From Ascidia mentula (taxonomy: Eukaryota > Chordata > Ascidiacea > Phlebobranchia > Ascidiidae): a stretch of 64,000 nt of DNA. A program made the position numbers and the translations under genes. The notes beneath the pieces were generated by a model. It was given only the letters and a program-made list of their open reading frames with translations. It did not search any database and was not told where the DNA came from. Numbering within the stretch: position 1 is the first letter of the stretch; every line of letters begins with the position of its first letter. The stretch lies in NCBI GenBank assembly GCA_947561715.1, contig OX387199.1, forward strand, positions 11,227,001-11,291,000, in the 5' to 3' direction. Below are positions 38,001-50,380 of the stretch, in pieces.

Positions 38001-38854
38001 TTAAAACTCGTCAACACCAGATATTTTGCACCCAAACACAGTTTCCTATTATTCACAAAATAAGTTTTTTAATATTTTCATAAAGATTTTTGTTGTTAGA
38101 AATGCATAATAAAATAAAATCTAAATATTTATTTCAGTAATTTTGTTGTTGAATGACGGAAAATAAAATAGACATACGGAAAGATAGAATGATCGGCGGT
38201 CCAACTGGTTTCCCACTATTGTTTTGGACCGTGTAATCTCTTGTTGCTCCAGCTTCAAAATCATTCTCAAAGAAATAGTCAAGCGTGTGCCAATTAGTCG
38301 AGTTTCCGTTGTCTCCGGTAATTTTAACTTGTACAGTCTCATTAGTTCCAGTCGCTTGGTATCGTTTGTTTGTCTGTATAAAACTGTAACTTTAGCAACA
38401 AAATTAACTGGTAAAAGTCCACCTCTGGATGTTTTGAATGCCATGGTCAGCATTAGCCGGAGCTTTATGCGTGTGTTAATACTGAAAGGACAGTGATCGC
38501 CGAGCAGCATTAGGAGTCTATGGTATAAATCCTCATTTGCCATACATTAAGTCATTCATACAGTAGGATAAAGTTACTTTGCAAATAAAGCGCATCTGTG
38601 TGATTCTGGGTTTATTTGAGCTGTTTTTGTTACAATGCACGAATGGTTAAAAAATTATCTGTCTTGTCAGCGACTAATTGCTTTTATCCCAGAGAATTTC
38701 CACGTAAGGTAATTATTGTATTATATGTCTGAGAGCAATCCCACTCAAAAATAAATGTTACAATTCATCCCGTGAATTTTAAAAGTACATGCAACAATAT
38801 TATCAACATGTTGGCATAAATAACTTACCGTTATGATCAAGACGTATGTATCCA
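35038..38854 (-). CDS. LOX gene 6: 5-lipoxygenase-like arachidonate lipoxygenase, 14 exons
   Basis: Exons in transcript order are 38854-38828, 38373-38178, 37766-37635, 37508-37251, 37185-37104, 37057-36901, 36826-36572, 36389-36197, 36125-36045, 35936-35818, 35759-35640, 35567-35433, 35374-35276 and 35217-35038, giving 677 residues. Iron ligands are His368, His373, His555, Asn559 and Ile677, and the Coffa residue is Ala416 (INDQAR). Against its sisters it has PSVSLA for PPGSLA after the Coffa helix and PTNINI for PADINI at the C-terminus, with the terminal Ile kept. Intron 2 carries a 248-bp hairpin insertion. Intron 7 is a patchwork including a gene 4-like piece and a stray copy of the end of exon 7 (36469-36479). 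The 5' flank is shared with gene 7. Confidence 0.92.
37786..38033. mobile_element. Hairpin MITE in intron 2 of LOX gene 6
   Basis: Two arms of about 84 bases (37795-37878 and 37911-37994) are near-perfect reverse complements around a 32-base loop. The unit is flanked on both sides by AAACACAGT (37777-37785 and 38034-38042), a 9-bp target-site duplication. Gene 7 has a single AAACACAGT at the matching place in its intron 2 and no insertion. The right tail, ending TTTGCACCC, recurs at about 42011-42075. No coding capacity. A 9-bp duplication fits Mutator- or Foldback-like MITEs, but the termini themselves are not a clear inverted pair. Confidence 0.8.
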
Positions 38855-40473
38855 TGATAGTGTTTTAAACCAGTACAATCAACACTTACACTAATACCCT
38901 CGCCGTTGCCTCTGCAAAGTAAACAATTTTTATATCTTCCTCCCCTTTTATCCGTTTGTCGAACAACAAGTCGTTAAATGTCGCATATGCTAACATCCTT
39001 TACGCAACCACGCACGCGCAGTTGTAAAGAACATATCCTTGTGAAAAAGTTTGCATTTAACCACTGAGCAACGCAAACTTCGTCGGGCGAGAGACCATGA
39101 CTGATTGCTGCAAATACATTTACCTAAACCTTGAATAAGTGCGAAATACTAAACATGAGAAATAATCATTTTGGTTTTGGTCTTTACTCCCCGTTTAACA
39201 TGATAGGCAAAAACAGTACAAAAACCACTTTACGAAATGTGGAAGTTATGCGCCTGTTTGGTGGATGTGGAAGTAACTTTAGCGGAAAATGTTAAACATA
39301 AACAGGAAGAATAATATTGTGATAGATGTTTTTCTTAACCTGAACGGGATGTAACATGTAGCTATAACCGGAAGCAAGGGTAGAATGTTTGATCATTGTT
39401 TTGATTAAAAAGTTTGGTTACCGTTACATCGTTATATTCCACTGCCGGTACTAGCGGAGGCACTTCATCAAACGCTATATAATGCGGTTGAATGTCCGCC
39501 CGCTTGTTTATCATCATATAGTTTTCGACATAGGCGCCTAGTTATCATTTTTCTAGGGGCGCGGCTCTATTTGAACGTCATAATTTGTTACTATGACGTC
39601 ATCGAGTATTGAAAAACTGTGTTTGAATTTAAATGCATGAGGCGTATTAGCGAAAAGGGCGGACTTAACGATGAACACACGAGATCGGTCTACGACACAA
39701 CTAATAAGTACCTGTTGGCATATCATACTGCGAGACTGACGTTGCAACAACCGATGTTAGTTACGCAAGCGAAACTAGGTCAACAAATTTTGTGTGCGCC
39801 CAGTAAGAAACACATTGTTTTTAGGTCTTTTTTACGAACATTATGCGACGAGTTACATGGTGCGGACAGACGCGCGTAATAGCCACTCGTTTTTTTTGAA
39901 AACCTGGCGAGGGGGGCGCTAAAATTTTTCGGTAACTGATGACCTTATTCTTAGCAAAATCAACACTGTCAGCCCAAAACCGTTACACCATAGACTACGT
40001 TTTCTTGAAATTTTGCAATAAAGTTAATACGTTTTCGGCAAATGGTGCAAATGCCAAACTGCACTCTTTCTCTATATGGGTTATTTAGCTGTTGTGCAGT
40101 GTTTATACCAACGCACTGAAATGATACGCCAATCCTTAGCGACAACAATCTTTCAGTTTCAAGGCCAACCTTGGTGCTGTATGGGCCTCGGGTGCGCTTC
40201 ACTGGCTGCACTGCTCTCTCGTGAAGCCTGTAATTAGGTACTAAGTAACTGAACATAAGTAGGGTATGGCACATGTACCGATTAAACTACACACATTTTT
40301 GCGTGTGTCTTAATTATGACTTGTGGAACTAAAACAGCTGAATTCCCTGACGTTCTACTTTCATCTGTGGGCAATTGCCTATAGAATGCATAGCAAACGA
40401 ACCTAAACCCGTTGTATCTGACCATGGGCGTCCAAAGCACATTTGACTATAGGCGTCGATATTTTCAGCATCT
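38855..40473. other. 5' flank of LOX gene 6 and gene-free DNA
   Basis: Stretches at 38855-38950, 39960-40200 and 40320-40440 match the 5' flank of gene 7 (59324-59400, 59483-59680 and 59720-59815) in order and orientation, so the duplicated unit included upstream DNA. The part at about 39000-39960 is extra in gene 6 and contains short AT-rich frames with no recognised motif. The promoter of gene 6 should lie near 38855. Confidence 0.6.
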
Positions 40474-40481
40474 GAAAAAAT
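40474..40481. repeat. Target-site duplication, left copy (8 bp)
   Basis: GAAAAAAT directly abuts the first base of the left inverted terminus at 40482. The same eight bases directly abut the right terminus at 51740-51747. It is A-rich, so chance agreement is not negligible, but both copies sit exactly at the point where the inverted homology ends. Confidence 0.75.
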
Positions 40482-40739
40482 ACTATTGTCATTCTGGCGA
40501 AATAAAAAAATAGAAATTTAAAAACGCGTTCCGCATCACTTACCACAACATTCACATAATATTTTTAATTTTACTTCAGGTTTAGCATAATCCTGACATT
40601 CCGGTAAAACAAATTATATGTCAAATGTCACAGCAATCATTAGGGCAAACATTTAAATGCCATGTCACACCAAATATTCCTTCATGTAACATAAATCACA
40701 GCGTATTAGATAGTTCCCAAAAAAACGTAATTCATGGAC

Positions 40740-43415
40740 GCTTTAATCACTTTCCGGGACTAATATTTTTCTAAAAATCGCCCTATAGGTAGAGTACAGC
40801 ATCATCTAAACCCTCATACTGAAATAAAATGGTACATAAGCGCCGTTTCTCATCGAAATGACTTCTTCCGTCATCAAAGCAACAGGGAAGCAATGCTGAA
40901 CGGTTGACTATTACGTCATAAACGCATCAAAAACAAGCTTCCACTGCTGTTAGCTCAAAATGAATTATAGCTGATAATAACTAAATTATACTTCAAACAC
41001 TTTCCGGGACTAATATTTTTCTAAAAATCGTCCTATAGGTAGAGTACAGCATCAGCTAAACGCTCATATCGAAACAAAATGGTACACAAGCGCCGTTTTC
41101 CAACGAAATGACTTTTTCTGTCAACAATTAATACCGAACTATTACTACGTTTCCATGGCCACTTTTCAGGCGCAGTACTCGGCCCGAAGGCCGAAAAACG
41201 GAAGTGACGTAGTAAAACGAGGCGCTTTACTGCGCCTGAACTGGCGATCGGTCGGGCGGTCTAGAAGGGGTTGCCTGACCGAGTTGAGGCGGAGCATACT
41301 CGGCCCGACGGATTTCGGTTTTTTTGAAGTTGTAACTGTGCAGTCGTGTGGTGATAAGAAATAGTTCTGCGAATGGCGTTAGTGTTGTTAACTTGAGTAG
41401 TAACAATTTATTGAAAATATTATCCTTGCAGGGAGACAAAAATGTGACTATATAGCCACCTTGCAAAAATGCTATGAACCGGATTGTGGTAGACTCACTG
41501 TACAGCTGGTTGCTGATGAAATTAGAAAGGTCACAGCTTCACCATTTATGACTAATTATTTGCAATTTAATTCTTTTTTGTAAATTTATGGATATTAATT
41601 GTCAGGTAGCTACTGGCTTGAAAGTTCAGAAATCAAGTTGTATTTGAAGGAACTTCCCATTCTACAAGGATCACCATATGCTTCCCTTGTTATCACATAC
41701 ATTTTGATGACTTGTTATCACATACAAATGTTTTGTAAACAATGCATTAGGTTGTTAATCCAGTAAACATTTAAAGCTCATGCAGACATATGAAAATGGT
41801 CAGTCATTGAAACTTCACATGAGCTTGATCATGGTGCACAGTACTATGTGTGTATGGACCTAACCATTGAAAGCAAATGGGCTTTGTGAATGCTCACCTA
41901 TGAATGAATTGTGTACCATGTTTTGTTTCAATTCAATAAATAAAATCACAAAGTTTTGTGTGGATTAAAAAAATCAAAGATATAGAAAATATGTCTACCA
42001 GCATTATGATGAACAGCATTCTAGCTTTGGCTTTTTTATTTAGACTATTTAACTCCAGATACTTTGCACCCAAGAAAATATGTTACTGTCTAATGCTGGG
42101 CACAGTTATATGATGGAATCTGTAATGTGTACAACTGTTTAAAACTTCTTAATTTTCACAAAAAGTGGAAATAGACAAGGTTGGTGGTGTTTTACAGTAT
42201 TTTATAATTTTCTTGGGAATTCAATGTTCTGTGGCACCCTTTTATGTCTAATAACCAGAAAGACAGCATTATTTGGCCGTACTTTCCACAACATGCACAA
42301 GTCTGAACGGACATGGAAACGCAAGCCGTTTTGCGCCTGTTCGTTCGGGCCTAGTATATGATCGGGCCATGTTTTCGGGCTATGTACAAATGTGGCCATG
42401 GAAACGTAGTATATGATATACGATGAAATTCTTTTGACGCTTTAAGCACTTTCCGGGACTAACATATTTTCTAAAAATCGCCCTGTAGTTAGAGTACAGC
42501 ATCAGCTATCCGCTCATATCGAAATAAAATGGTACATAAGCGCCGTTTTCCAACGAAATGACTTTTTCTGTCATCAAAAGAACCTTGAAGCACCGCTATT
42601 ACGTCATAAATGCATCAAACTCCAGCTTACACTGCTGTCAAGTTGAAATGAACTAGAGCTGATAATAATAAAATTATACTTTAATCACTTTCCGGGACTA
42701 ATATTTTTCTGAAAATCGCCCTATAGATAGAGTACAGCATCATCTAAACGCTCATATTGAAATAAAATGGTACATAAGCGCCGTTTTCCAACGAAATGAC
42801 TTATTCCGTCAACAATTACAACCGAACTATGATATGCGATGAAATTCTATTGACGCTTTAAACACTTTCCGGGACTAATATTTTTCTAAAAATCGCCCTA
42901 TAGGTAGAGTACAGCCTCATCTAATCCCTCATACTGAAATAAAATGGTACATAAGCGCCGTTTTCCATCGAAATAATTTTTTCCGTCAACAATTAAAACC
43001 GAACTATGATATATGATCAAATCCTTTTGACGCTTTAAACACTTTCCGGGACTAATATTTTTCAAAAAATCGCCCTTTAGGTAGAGTACAGCATCAGCTA
43101 AACGCTCATATCGAAATAAAATGGTACACAAGCGCCGTTTTCCAACGAAATGACTTTTTCTGTCATCAAAAGAACCTTGAAGCACCGCTATTACGCCATA
43201 AATGCATCAAACTCCAGCTTACACTGCTGTCAAGTTGGAATGAACTAGATATAATAAAATTATACTTTAATCACTTTCCGGGACTAATTTTTTCTGAAAA
43301 TTGCCCTGTAGATAGAGTACAGCATCATCTAAACGCTCATATTGAAATAAAATGGTACATAAGCGCCGTTTTCCAACAAAATAACTTTTTCCGTCAACAA
43401 TTATAAGAAGGTTAG
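40740..43415 (+). repeat. Left array of ~178-bp units
   Basis: Each unit begins near CACTTTCCGGGACTAATATT, passes through a stretch ending GGTACATAAGCGCCGTTTTC, and ends with a short linker such as AACCGAACTATGATA. Starts lie near 40749, 40999, 42448, 42687, 42865, 43040 and 43273. Some units carry a longer spacer (TTACGTCATAAATGCATCAA type) and so step by about 240 instead of 178 bases. The run is interrupted at 41143-42411 by a nested element. Confidence 0.9.
41143..42411. mobile_element. Nested DNA transposon with 20-bp inverted ends and TAT duplication
   Basis: The element starts TACTACGTTTCCATGGCCAC and ends with the exact complement of that. TAT flanks both sides (41140-41142 and 42412-42414), and removing the element restores the linker CCGAACTATGATATACGATG of the surrounding unit. 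A 3-bp duplication would fit Harbinger-like elements, but no transposase is present: the frames at 41155-41466 are short and unassigned. Within it, 42011-42075 matches the tail of the hairpin element of gene 6. A related right end (GGCCATGGAAACGAAGTA) appears near 63012-63030. Confidence 0.85.
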
Positions 43416-44940
43416 TTTGCTTGCTTCATGTTATTTCAACGTCAGGCAACATTAGACAAAGCTTAAAAAAAATTGTAACATTATTATCTATTTGTAACCA
43501 ATATATCTGTATACTCTACAGATTGTCGCTGCTTATACTTTTACTCAAAACACATGTAATCCTGTTTAACAGAGCTTACTCGGCTGCAATATGCACTTCC
43601 CAGTGCACTTTATATTTTACAAAAAAATTCGCCAAGCATACTTCAACACGTCAATCCAGCTGAAATCATAAACTGTTTATGGTTGCACAAATTCATATGT
43701 GTTTGGAATAAATATGTGTATGAATAAAGCACTCTTCAAATTTTATATTATTATAATAAACAACAAAGCAGTGGCGTTTTGCTGTCTCAGCAGTGCGACG
43801 CAACGAAACGTAACGATCGTCACAAAAGTTGCTCTCCCGAAACGGCCTGACAGAAATTGTGCAAAAGCATTTATCCATGACCGGGTCAATGAGTCGCCCT
43901 ACTATACGTTTAGTGTACTATAGTTTCATTACGAAATCCACAATAGAAATTAGCAACTAAACATAGGTTATGACTGGTATCACAATGTTAGTGATAACTA
44001 TCAATCGCATCGTTAAAAAAAAAATTTTAGCGCCTATAGCCCAGCCCCTTATGTCTCAAAATACACAACCTCGATGTAACTTATTCGTCATTAAAGCAAG
44101 GCGCGAAATAAGTAACAAGGTACGGAATTAACATAATGCACAAATAAGTGTCTAAAAGTGTTTGTTAAAATACTTAAAGGCTTGACGAGATGTTATTGTG
44201 TAATTAAATTTTAAAGTATTGGGTTCAAATCCTTCAAAATGCTGCCTAAGGTTATGCTACCATTTGTATAATGTGCTACAGGCGTTTTATTGAAGAACTC
44301 CTATCTAAACCAATGCATCTTCACGAAATCTTTACCTGCAGCATTGTGACGTCAGACACATTGATGACTCGAAGTCGGAATCATGATTTTTTGATGTGGT
44401 GATATAATGACTTGTTTTGCACAAAAAAGACATGTCTGTCGTTTCTTTACTGTCAGACATAAATCCTGTCGGCATTTCTGTTTTATGAGATTCAGTTAAT
44501 ACCTGTTTATACGAATTCCCACGTGAAACTTATTGCCACAAATGTTAATGTCTATAGCTATAGCTCAACTGGCACAATAAATTCGTGCAGCTGTCTACGG
44601 TCTGTTGGTCCGTTACACCATAGAACAGGGTTTCCCAAACTTTTTTGCCCGCTCACCCCATTTTGTAAACCTTTTTTTTCTCGGACCCCTAATCTTACAT
44701 CAGATCATATTCCCATGTAATCAGTGGAAAATATTACAATACAATATCAACAGTAACGAATCACGTTTATTTACTTAGTTACATTGTGCCAGACAAATTC
44801 TTCGGTCAAAGTCGATGAATAGTTTGGACTCGACACTCAATATAGTTTGATGTAATCACACAATCACCTGCAGCTTCACTCCACAAAACAGCAAATATGA
44901 CCTTAACCACTATACAAGTAAAGATGCATAACCAACTTTT
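43416..44940. other. Interior of the large element, left part
   Basis: No coding exon could be supported. At about 44629-44705 there is a hAT-like terminus reading CAGGGTTTCCCAAACTTTTTT. The remainder is AT-rich DNA with short frames of no recognised family. The 3' UTR of the sulfotransferase-like gene should lie at the right end, reading leftward from 44941. Confidence 0.45.
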
Positions 44941-46266
44941 CTATCCACGAAACCCGCAATATGTTTTGTACACACCATACAACGTTACAGCACCTAACAA
45001 ACACGCTGATACTGCTGCTTCACGTTTCATTCTTATGAACAACGGATTCCCTTGAAACAGTTCCTTCATAAGTTTGCCCCGTACATTTTTATGTGGAAAC
45101 TGAGTCGATGGAACTTCTTTATCAAGGAATTTGCAAAGTGGTCCCCAACCATCCTTGACAGAGTAAACCAGAAGCTTGTCTTTAGAAGCGTTCTGCATCG
45201 AATGAACATTCTGTCAGTCTTCAAACCCAGCAACCTATTAAGCTTTTGACCGCTCTTTGCAAGACAATATACAACAACGATTTTTACAAATAACGGACGG
45301 CCAACTGAAACATAGTAAATACTTGTAAGACATGAGCGTTGTGCCTCCGGTACGTCATCCTGAACAACATTTCGTTGATTTTCCGTTTACCAAATAGAGG
45401 GACCGGCGTATATCTCGTTCCAAACACGGCCATTGCTTTAAATTGCAATTAAAAAGGGGGGTATTGGGATTAGTCACATGATGTTATCATACTTCTCGAC
45501 TAAAAGTAATTGCTTGTATGCTGCTGTGCAAAAAATAAAACAGCAGTAAAACCGACTACTTTACAGATGGGTTTTACATCAGAATAATATATAGAACAGG
45601 AAAAAGTTACTTGCCGTTGCCGGCCCCAAACATACTCAATCTTCTCATTGTGGGCGCAAGATAATAGCCCAGTCGATATTTCCACGAAGTGGTCGAGGCA
45701 ATTTGGTTCATTATACTTCGAATCCAAATGTCCTCGCTATCCCTGACTGTTAGGATGATCTTTACAGACATTAGTAAATCTAAAGCTCAGATAATTGAAT
45801 GTCTAAAAGGCCGTGATGTTAGGCATTATCATCAGATATTTTACAGTTTAAACTAAAAAGTTACAAGGTAACAAACTTTTGATAGTACCGCTATCGACCT
45901 AATTTACGTAACATCGCTATTACTTTTCCTATACGACAGAACAGGATATGGCTTCAAAATATTACAATTTGCTGTACCTCAGTCCTACTAGCATATAAAC
46001 ATACGCCCTCTCACCTTTGCATCCGGAAAAGCGCGATGAATTTCGTCCCAAAAGTAAGCGGCTGGAAGATCAGTGACTGCGTCGACATTCTCGAACATTC
46101 GGCGAAAATCTTCGACCGTTCCACCTTTCGACCAGATTTTATGCCAGTCGTCAGCAAAATACTCATAATTTTCCAGATAGTCGTACACCTCGTAGCCAAG
46201 CTGCCTCAAGGCCACATACATACTCGTGGTGCCAGTCTTGCTCATCCCAGCGCATATTAGTTTCAT
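44941..46266 (-). CDS. Sulfotransferase-like P-loop protein, 4 exons, inside the large element
   Basis: Exons in transcript order are 46266-46015, 45759-45615, 45435-45323 and 45192-44941, giving 253 residues. The start MKLICAGMSKTGTTS carries the P-loop that binds the PAPS 5'-phosphosulfate. Exon 2 has IILTVRDSEDIW, the strand and the Arg that contact the 3'-phosphate in this fold; exon 3 has FRMTYRRHNAHVLQ; exon 4 has DKLLVYSVKDGWGPLCKFL, the usual C-terminal core. These are the marks of the Sulfotransfer_4-type family, common in invertebrates and of poorly known substrate. A hydrophobic segment (AVSACLLGAVTLYGVYKTY) near the C-terminus looks like a membrane anchor. Intron 2 only keeps frame with a GC donor at 45614; a GT donor four bases on would break it. 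All frames are open, so the gene looks intact. Confidence 0.8.
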
Positions 46267-46324
46267 TGTTAGATTTGGTTGGTCGTTTTAAGGCAAAATT
46301 AACAGAAACTAAAAAATGTAAGCA

Positions 46325-46640
46325 TATATAAAACCGAACTATGATATTGGATCAAATTCTTTTGACGCTTTAAACACTTTCCGGGACTAATACTTTTCTA
46401 AAAATCGCCCTATAGATAAAGTACAGCATCAGCTAAACGCTCACATCAAAATAAAATGGTACATAAGCGCCGTTTTCCAACGAAATGACTTATTCCGTCA
46501 ACAATTAAAACCGAACTTTGATAAACGATGAAATTCTTTTGACGCTTTAAACACTTTCCGGGACTAATATTTTTCTAAAAATCGCCCTATAGGTAGAGTA
46601 CAGCCTCATCTAAACCCTCATACTGAAATAAAATGGAACA
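46325..46640 (+). repeat. Two internal ~178-bp units
   Basis: Two more units, with CACTTTCCGGGACTAAT near 46376 and 46554, lie in the same orientation as the left array. They end abruptly inside a unit at about 46637 (AAATGG). They sit only about 60 bases upstream of the sulfotransferase start codon, so its promoter must lie in or against them. They suggest that the 11-kb structure was built from more than one element. Confidence 0.88.
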
Positions 46641-49600
46641 CATAAAAAACTGCCTACAAAACTGATTACTAGAAAGCGGCGCTTTTGTGACATTGAATCT
46701 GTGAAAACAACAGAGAGACTTATTGTATAAGACATAAAATTCGAACACTTTATTAATGGCAAGTCAGTTGAGTGTCCTAATTATATAAATGAAATCTACA
46801 AGCAAATACTTGCAAAATTGGCTTTGATTATGTTTGAAACTATAGATGTAACAAAACCTTCACCAGAGACCTACCGTGCCTATTTGTTTTTTAGTAACCA
46901 TAAAAAGCAGCTTGTAGAATTTAACTCCTCATTTTTATTAAATGACACACAGGTGATACATACTGATTTTGAAAATTTGGTTCGGTTTGTTCATTATTCA
47001 GTTTGTAAATTTCAATGGCGTCAGCGTCGCATTGGAGGTCAAATTGTTCGGGAGACATATGTTGGGAAAGTTATACGACCCAAATATGTGGTTGATAAAA
47101 GTACTTGTTACTTGTTACTTAACCTGTTACTTGTCACATGTTTTTGTTTATGGAAGCCATTACTTTTTTTTGATGATTGTTAAAAGAATGTCTTATAAAG
47201 AAGCCTCAGTGGCTATTGGATTTTTCAGTAAATATTCCAATTTATAGTACATTTTGTAAAAAGTTGCAATTTTAAACTGAAAAGTGTGCTCATTAACATC
47301 ATTTCTTTGCAGGTTGCATTTGTAGTGAAATGTTGTGAAAAGTTAAAGTTGTGTATCGAACACAACATAGAACATTCTTGACTTCAGAGAAGCATTTGAG
47401 AAATATGGTGCCATTTCTCTGTCCCAACAATGTACTGTTGCTAATTTTGTATAATCATTTTTTTTTCTTTCTGTTTAACTAATTAAAAAATCTTAAAATA
47501 AAATCTTTATGTATAAAAAACATCTAAAAATATACAAAAACTAATTAACAAAAAATTGAATAAAATTATCCAATACAAAATTTTAAAAAAATCCAATTTG
47601 GCCACTCGCGCAATTAAGAGTGACAGACAAAACATCCTTTTGTTGCGCGTAACATTGAATGTCAAATAGTTATTTGTTGATTGTTTCGCTGACATTGGTT
47701 TTAAGTACATTTTGCAAAGTTATTTTGAATAAAGTTTCTTAACACATAGAGTCAGATATACGGTGTTTCTTTTTGCACATATTTTAACAGACGTCGCTGC
47801 ATAGCCTAAATTGGCGAGCCTGTCCTCCGTGATACTTAACCACGCAAAATTTTAACCTTCTGAAATAACAACCGCGTATTTGAATTGTAGGTACCTTCGT
47901 CCAATAATTGTCTTTATTTGTATACCATGTCGACTACTAAGTTTTTCAGTACTCACACGCAAGCAGGCACGCCAGACATTAGTTTGTCCAATAGCGATCA
48001 TATCGATTTGTTGGGTTAAAAAAGTTTGGTGCCTATTCAGTCAGCCCTGATAACTTTTCCTGATTTGTTTGCGCAGACCACAGCTTTATTATTGCCTCCA
48101 ATGTGGAAGGGCTCCGTAAAACAAAATACTTTAACCATGGCAAATGAGTTTCGCAACAAGGTGCAGGGATCGGAAAAAGCTTTTCTAAGGTTTGGCATTG
48201 TTTCTTTATAACTTAATAAACGCTTGTAGTAATTTATAATAAAAGCCAAACTGCATTTAAACTTGATTAATAAAAATACGGAAATACACTGGTAATTTTA
48301 TGCGAATATGTTAGAAATAAATTTTATCTTTTGTTAATTGATACATGTCGGCGAATCGCTATTGTGTATCTTTTTTAAATGCGTGACTGACGGCAACTTG
48401 GTGTTGATTGCGGATCTAAAGCCTTAACTTTTTTGATAGAAGTCCTCGATCCACAGTAGGCACAACATCAGCTCGCACAGTCTTCACACTCTTATACTCA
48501 ACTTGTTTTGGCTTTTTGAAGCATAATATTGCTGATTAGCCTAGGCCACGTATGACTTTGAAGTTTTGATCTTTTTCAATCCAAGTCACATTGTTTTAAT
48601 TCCCTTTCAACAGATACGGCATAACAATAATTTTAGATTTGGTATTGTCATGTTCCAAAACAATAAACTTTTATTAATATATTAATTTTTCAATAGAAAA
48701 ATGGCAGGGGAATGCACAAATTAACGGTGTTTTGGTGTTAGTGCAACTGCAAGGGACAATCGCGATACGTCGCGACCGTGTTCTCTTAACGCACACTTCT
48801 TACCTCACAATACCTAAAAGTTGCCGGACAATGCAGTCGGAGGAGCAGCATAATACTGCAAATTACAAGGGGCAATTAATCGTCTCATTTCGCAACCGCA
48901 GTTCAAACAGACTTGGTTTCTATGCAAGAATACCATGCTTTGGGCAGTAGGTCATTTAAAAATCCGCACTGTGATTTACCTGCGATGCTCAACCGTACTC
49001 GTATGATTGAAGTTACTTGACAGTTTATTGAGTCAGATATACGGTAGCGTTTCTTTTTGTATGTATGTTTTAACAGACGTCGCAAAGTTCTCAAACAAAC
49101 ACGCATAGCAATTGGCAAATTATATATTTTTTGACTTACAACAATAAATACTTGGCAAACGACTTTGCCATAAACTGTATCCAGGATGCTGAAAGCGATT
49201 CCGAGGCGGTAATTGTTTAACCTGTTACTCGAGGCGCCAGCGAACAAGTTTCTGTAAAACGCTCTCAACTGATTTATTCCGTCTCCTCTGGTCAAACACT
49301 TAATCGGGGATCAACCCGAGTAAACATTTTATTTAGGGTTGCCTGTTGTCAGTTAAAATTGCAAGACATTGATATAACGGTACATTTTAACTTCCCAACA
49401 GAATGGCAAGCTTTAGCTTTGATACCAAAAAATATAATCGAATAGTTTACAGGTACACACATATAATGCTTGGGCAAACGGAAACTGATTGGTTGGTTTT
49501 GATCACGTGGTGTTATGCAATACTTGTTACAACCTAACACCAGAACAAGCAAAGTATAAACATTGACGCATCGCTGGCAACGATAAACAAAAAAATGTAC

Positions 49601-50380
49601 ATTTGGCGGTACAAACGTTTATTAATCACGAAGGCATTATTGGGTCGAGTCGTGCCCAAAGCAATGCTCTGATGGCCTCGGCAACTTCTCCAAAGGTATG
49701 ATGTAACTATATGTGTGGTTGACATATTTTGATATCTGATGCAGTGCCAGCGACCTGGACTAAAATTCAGGCACTGAACGTTTCAATGCCAAAATTGATT
49801 AAAGCCATTTTTGTAAGCTTAGCCACACTCGCTCGTAGGCGGATCCATAAACCATGTCATAAAATGACAATTAACCACTGAAATAACCGGGATATATTGA
49901 CAGCCGAAACAAGCCGTTGAATCGAGACGGTCCTCGCCATTTCGGGACGTATGGTGGGTCATACACCAGTGTTACTCGCATGTGACCAACAGATGCACAA
50001 ATGAATACTGTTTTCCGTGGGTGAAAATACACCCGCAAATGCCTTACATAACCGCGTGTAGTGTTTGAAAGGATGGTTATTCTTTCCGGCCATTCTAGTC
50101 TATACAAAACTTAATTCTGTTTGATTGCAATAATAATTATTTATCCGCCTTCCGAGTGCATAGGAGAACAGAGAACTCAGGGGCAACTAGACAACATGTC
50201 AGCCGACCTCCATTGAGACTCTGTCATCATCACCCACCCCGCACCTCTAACAACAAAAAATTATTGTTTAAATTATTACGCACGCCATTGGAAACACAAA
50301 GCGACGAACAGTTTATACTTTGGTAATAATAAAATGAAATGATTTGAATTTTGTGCAAACTAATTGGTGGCTTTCGCATC
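46641..50380. other. Interior of the large element, right part
   Basis: No gene could be supported. A 121-codon + strand frame at 46818-47183 begins MALIMFETIDVTKPSPETYR; it has no motif I know and could be a decayed transposase piece. A short motif, GAGTCAGATATACGGT followed by TTTCTTTTTG and TTTTAACAGACGTCGC, occurs twice (about 47748 and 49030), a direct repeat of about 60 bases. The rest shows nothing recognisable. Confidence 0.45.

Noticed and set aside
37836..38063. Peptide [17 protein letters not shown] read on both strands as a conserved protein
   Set aside because: Both readings come from the two arms of the same hairpin, so the identity is due to the inverted repeat and not to coding.
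40740..43415. Regular repeats as a possible CRISPR array
   Set aside because: The period is ~178 bases with no short repeat and unique spacer pattern, and the host is clearly an animal.
46818..47183. 121-codon frame as the transposase of the large element
   Set aside because: No catalytic triad, zinc finger or other transposase mark could be seen, so it is left unassigned.
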